From positions 32,688,412-32,752,411 of the forward strand of contig NC_067131.1 of NCBI RefSeq assembly GCF_021347895.1: a stretch of DNA of 64,000 nt, read 5' to 3'. Below are positions 63,401-64,000 of this stretch, in pieces. Position numbers and translations under genes: made by a program. The stretch is from Acanthochromis polyacanthus (taxonomy: Eukaryota; Chordata; Actinopteri; Pomacentridae). The number at the start of each line of letters is the position of its first letter. The first letter of the stretch is position 1. The notes beneath the pieces were generated by a model that was given only the letters and a program-made list of their open reading frames with translations, ran no database searches and was not told the origin of the DNA.

Positions 63401-63845
63401 TGATGCGTTCAGGTGTCTGTGTGTTCCAGGTGTCGGCTATGTGCTGTGATGCGTTCAGGTGTCTGTGTATTCCAGGTGTTGTGATGCGTTCAGGTGTCTG
63501 TGTGTTCCAGGTGTCGGCTATGTGCTGTGATGCGTTCAGGAAGCTCTTCCAGCAGGACAAAGTGGGTGGGGCCTCGCTGGCCACCGTGCGCGTCATCTCC
63601 GGCCTCGTGAAGAGCCTCAACTACAACGTCAAGCCCGAGGTAACCAATCACATGAGCCCACACCTGGTCAGGCGAGAGAGGCGGGGCGTCTAAAGTCATG
63701 GTGTTGCCTTCAGGTGCTGCGGACGCTGCTCAGTCTGAGGATCAAGGAGGTGGAGATGAAGAAGGACCTGGAGGCCACGGCACCAAAGAAGAAGTTCATG
63801 AACAACAAGGAGAAGAAGAAGAACCTGTCCAGGATGCAGAGGAAG
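54498..63845 (+). CDS. noc3l: Nucleolar complex protein 3 homologue, 5' part
   Basis: Eleven exons join in frame: 54498-54506, 56166-56370, 58034-58157, 58252-58406, 58500-58568, 59838-59959, 60132-60293, 61719-61812, 61882-62057, 63511-63639, 63714-63845. That is 1377 nt (459 codons), ending at a donor; the rest lies beyond the window (human NOC3L is 800 aa). The first exon codes only MGP. Recognised blocks: [30 protein letters not shown], the acidic EEEEEEF and [11 protein letters not shown] segments, [44 protein letters not shown]-like [38 protein letters not shown], and [14 protein letters not shown]. The family acts in 60S ribosome maturation with NOC2 and in replication licensing. Several introns hold minisatellites and one a LINE fragment. 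Confidence 0.95.
54690..55440. repeat. Interspersed repeat with T-rich TTTTGTC tandem tail
   Basis: AGGGGTGTCCAACATGAGGC, CCGTGGGCCAAAAGTGG and GGTCCAATCCGGCCC match a dispersed sequence type common in fish genomes. It is followed by some 550 bases of degenerate TTTTGTC(G/A)TTTTGTCTC units. Lies in noc3l intron 1. Open frames here are low-complexity. Confidence 0.65.
55441..55800 (+). other. AT-rich part of noc3l intron 1
   Basis: Nothing recognised. Confidence 0.5.
55804..56088. mobile_element. 0.28 kb foldback element
   Basis: Arms pair along almost the whole length. CCTCAGTCATCC at the left mirrors GATGACTGAAGG at the right. GAGCTTCAGGAAGAAATC mirrors GATTTCTTCCTGAAGC. ACCTACAAGGTCCAGACAGG mirrors CCTGTCTGGACCTTGTAGGT. 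The loop is about 17 bases. A hairpin MITE in noc3l intron 1. Confidence 0.8.
56371..57231 (+). other. noc3l intron 2, left part
   Basis: It includes the second copy of the dispersed GCTACAGCTAG repeat at about 56,808-57,020. No extra exon seen. Confidence 0.6.
57232..58012 (+). repeat. 37-bp minisatellite, noc3l intron 2
   Basis: About 21 copies of GATTTAACCATGACGCAGCA then AATTTAAACATGGATCA. The array ends at GATTTACCTGCCGTGTGTCT then GACAG, the acceptor of the exon at 58,034. Units carry TTTAAC, a branch-point-like motif, and GCAG. Confidence 0.95.
58590..59815 (+). repeat. 14-30 bp minisatellite, noc3l intron 5
   Basis: The left half (to about 59,170) is irregular GTGTTGTGACTGTAGC and GTGTTGACTGTTGC. 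The right half is about 21 regular 30-bp units, GTGTTGACTGTAGCRTGTCT then TGTCCTTAGC, ending 22 bases before the acceptor CTCCTGTCCAG of the exon at 59,838. Each unit ends TTGTCCTTAG, an acceptor-like sequence, preceded by TTGACTG. Confidence 0.95.
60308..61650 (-). mobile_element. 5'-truncated L2-like LINE in noc3l intron 7
   Basis: On the minus strand the end of a reverse transcriptase ORF reads [20 protein letters not shown], then [38 protein letters not shown] and [19 protein letters not shown] 3' UTR follows, ending in GCTATATAAATAAAATTGAA and (TTGAA)n at 60,308-60,340. The DYCNSLL and HWLPV motifs are typical of L2/Maui-type teleost LINEs. The ORF is open for about 140 codons to its C terminus, so the insertion is fairly young. 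It is antisense to noc3l. Confidence 0.85.
62058..63085 (+). other. noc3l intron 9, probable decayed repeat
   Basis: 62,200-62,990 has the look of an old interspersed repeat: CATCACACTCCCACCTCCGT, GCTTCACTGTCAGGACCATC, TTGATCTTCATCTGACCAGA. These resemble DNA-transposon-derived sequence common in fish, but I cannot name the family. No extra exon seen. Confidence 0.4.
63086..63510 (+). repeat. 35-bp minisatellite copying the noc3l exon-10 acceptor and exon start
   Basis: About 11 copies of GTGTCTGTGTGTTCCAG then GTG(C/T)TGTGATGCGTTCAG. The authentic junction is GTGTGTTCCAG then GTGTCGGCTATGTGCTGTGA and TGCGTTCAG. One unit at 63,430 keeps the complete exon start including CGGCTAT. The exon at 63,511 is thus the last member of the array. 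Confidence 0.97.
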
Positions 63846-64000
63846 GTCAGTGTGATGTCATCAGCTCTGACGCCTGATTGGACGCTTTGATTACAAACTA
63901 AATCACATGGAAGAGAGTTCAAAGCAGTAATAATAATGATATTGATAGTGGGCGTAGGATCAGTGTGTTGTTGTTGTGTATAATGTGTGTGTTGTTGTGT
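63846..64000 (+). other. noc3l intron 11, cut by the window edge
   Basis: Donor GTCAGT follows codon 459. The stretch ends in a GTGTTGTTGTGT-rich start of another simple repeat. Confidence 0.6.

Overview
This window looks like nuclear DNA of a ray-finned (teleost, probably percomorph) fish. The genes are interrupted by GT-AG introns. Their products match vertebrate families at near full length. The intergenic repeats are teleost types: a PIF/Harbinger element, L2-like LINE tails, a tRNA-derived SINE and long CA/GT runs. All exon models were built by hand from splice signals and reading-frame continuity and were not checked against transcripts.

Layout. 1-16.6 kb has no convincing intact gene. 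It holds a decayed LINE reverse transcriptase (about 0.7-1.14 kb, minus), a 7.5 kb CA-rich minisatellite (2.35-9.86 kb), a 41-bp minisatellite (10.7-11.6 kb) and a minisatellite that folds back on itself (12.0-12.8 kb). 16.8-18.6 kb (+) is a four-exon gene for an 82-residue protein I do not recognise. It converges on rpp30 (19.3-34.5 kb, minus, 11 exons, 267 aa), the RNase P/MRP subunit p30. rpp30 introns contain a 3.2 kb minisatellite, a 3 kb Harbinger transposon and a 7 kb 34-bp minisatellite. nudt13 (37.3-47.96 kb, +, 8 coding exons, 342 aa) encodes a predicted mitochondrial NADH pyrophosphatase; its last intron is almost entirely an 18-bp minisatellite of about 380 copies. A C2H2 zinc-finger gene with 11 fingers (509 aa) lies at 50.8-53.2 kb (+). 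noc3l (54.5 kb to the right edge, +) is present as its first 11 exons, about 459 codons of a protein of roughly 800.

The most unusual feature is shared by the genes. Most intronic minisatellites lie against a splice site, and several units are copies of that site. In rpp30 intron 1, roughly 190-200 units each copy the exon-2 acceptor plus the first 10 exon bases. In noc3l, 35-bp units copy the acceptor of the exon at 63,511 plus its opening bases, and one in-frame upstream acceptor would add 27 codons. In nudt13, the 18-bp units end in CTGTCAG like the true acceptor, and a 21-bp array carries CTAAC branch-point-like motifs up to the next acceptor. I read this as splice-site-seeded minisatellite expansion: arrays of tandem decoy splice sites in unrelated neighbouring genes. 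The motif identity is visible in the sequence; the mechanism and any effect on splicing are inference.

The very long open frames at 40.8-47.9 kb and 32.8-34.1 kb follow from stop-free repeat units and are not genes.
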